This document shows, in pieces, positions 5,461 to 5,617 of a DNA stretch of 5,617 nucleotides. Every line of letters starts with the position of its first letter. Position 1 is the stretch's first letter. The notes beneath the pieces are model-generated. The model made no database searches and was not told the origin of the DNA. It saw only the letters and a program-made list of their open reading frames with translations. Source of the stretch: Dehalococcoidia bacterium. Lineage in GTDB: Bacteria; Chloroflexota; Dehalococcoidia; Lucifugimonadales; JAGWBF01. The position numbers and the translations under genes were made by a program. Location: positions 647 to 6,263 of the forward strand of contig JAGWBG010000113.1 of NCBI GenBank assembly GCA_021296015.1, given 5' to 3'.

Positions 5461-5617
5461 CTAGTTGCCCCCACCCTTTGCCGCCTCATCCAAGACCGTG
5501 GACGTGGCGGCGACGACCTCTCCCTCGCCTGCACCCATAAGCGCGACTTCGGCAGACGACGGCAGGTACATAAACGCAGGAGTGCCGATGATACCCGCGA
5601 TGGTGTCGCCGTACATC
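5461..5617 (-). pseudogene. amt: N-terminal part of the same Amt gene, ending at an in-frame TAG and cut by the right edge
   Basis: Reading leftward from the edge, the frame gives 51 codons before TAG 5461-5463. The start, MYGDTIAGIIGTPAFMYL, is what follows the GYAL-type helix of Amt proteins. Next comes an acidic, Ala/Gly-rich extracytoplasmic loop (VALMGAGEGEVVAATS, then TVLDEAAKGGGN). The stop comes next, and three codons later the downstream frame resumes as MSDWFFQMVF with no shift in phase. The Met at 5616 is internal to the gene rather than a start, because Amt helices 1-2 must lie outside the window. The loop is the least conserved place in the protein, so a Gln or other codon changed to TAG is a simple explanation. 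It does not look like an independent gene. Confidence 0.7.

Noticed and set aside
3522..5463. Amber (TAG) recoding, suggested by two otherwise coherent minus-strand frames that contain TAG
   Set aside because: TAG is the ordinary stop of the alpha gene, the beta N-half gene and the left-edge frame here, so genome-wide amber reassignment does not fit. A mutation, a decayed gene or a base error is simpler.
1..5617. tRNA, rRNA, CRISPR arrays, insertion sequences or attachment sites
   Set aside because: No regularly spaced repeats, cloverleaf-like segments, transposase motifs or terminal inverted repeats were seen on either strand.

Overview
This is a compact, GC-rich bacterial window with tightly packed genes on both strands. 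It holds a nitrogen-release module and an ammonium transporter. Taxonomy cannot be fixed from the sequence. The protein styles (Asp-rich, Arg-rich, SAR202/Dehalococcoidia-like amidase and Amt wording) make an uncultured Chloroflexota-type bacterium my best guess, held loosely.

Layout, left to right. Bases 3-221 (+) carry the end of an unrecognised reading frame that runs in from the left edge. Bases 225-1532 (-) form a three-gene operon read right to left: N-terminal half of a nitrile hydratase (NHase) beta subunit, C-terminal half of the beta subunit, then an NHase-type alpha subunit with the intact metal motif C-T-L-C-S-C. Three genes in this order is the architecture of thiocyanate hydrolase (scnB-scnA-scnC) and of the three-subunit toyocamycin NHase, not of ordinary two-subunit NHase. 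Bases 1533-1969 are a 437-bp divergent regulatory region. It has a near-consensus sigma-70 promoter for the operon (TTGACT - 17 bp - TATAAT), an extended -10 promoter for the amidase and several inverted repeats. Bases 1970-3382 (+) encode an amidase-signature enzyme with a complete Lys/cis-Ser/Ser triad.

Bases 3383-3719 hold no intact gene, but the minus strand keeps about 50 codons of what looks like a degraded HEPN/PaREP1-like protein with an internal TAG. Bases 3720-4445 (+) encode a CPBP-family intramembrane protease. Bases 4510-5617 (-) encode an Amt/Rh ammonium transporter whose frame is cut by one in-frame TAG at 5461-5463. Amt-like sequence continues in the same frame on both sides and runs off the right edge.

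How the parts may work together (inference): the metal hydratase would turn a nitrile into an amide (or thiocyanate into carbonyl sulfide and ammonia). The divergently transcribed amidase would hydrolyse the amide to acid and ammonia, and an Amt protein would handle ammonium. The two most interesting points are the split-beta hydratase, whose sequence mixes NHase-like and thiocyanate-hydrolase-like signatures, and the amber codon inside an otherwise well-conserved Amt.
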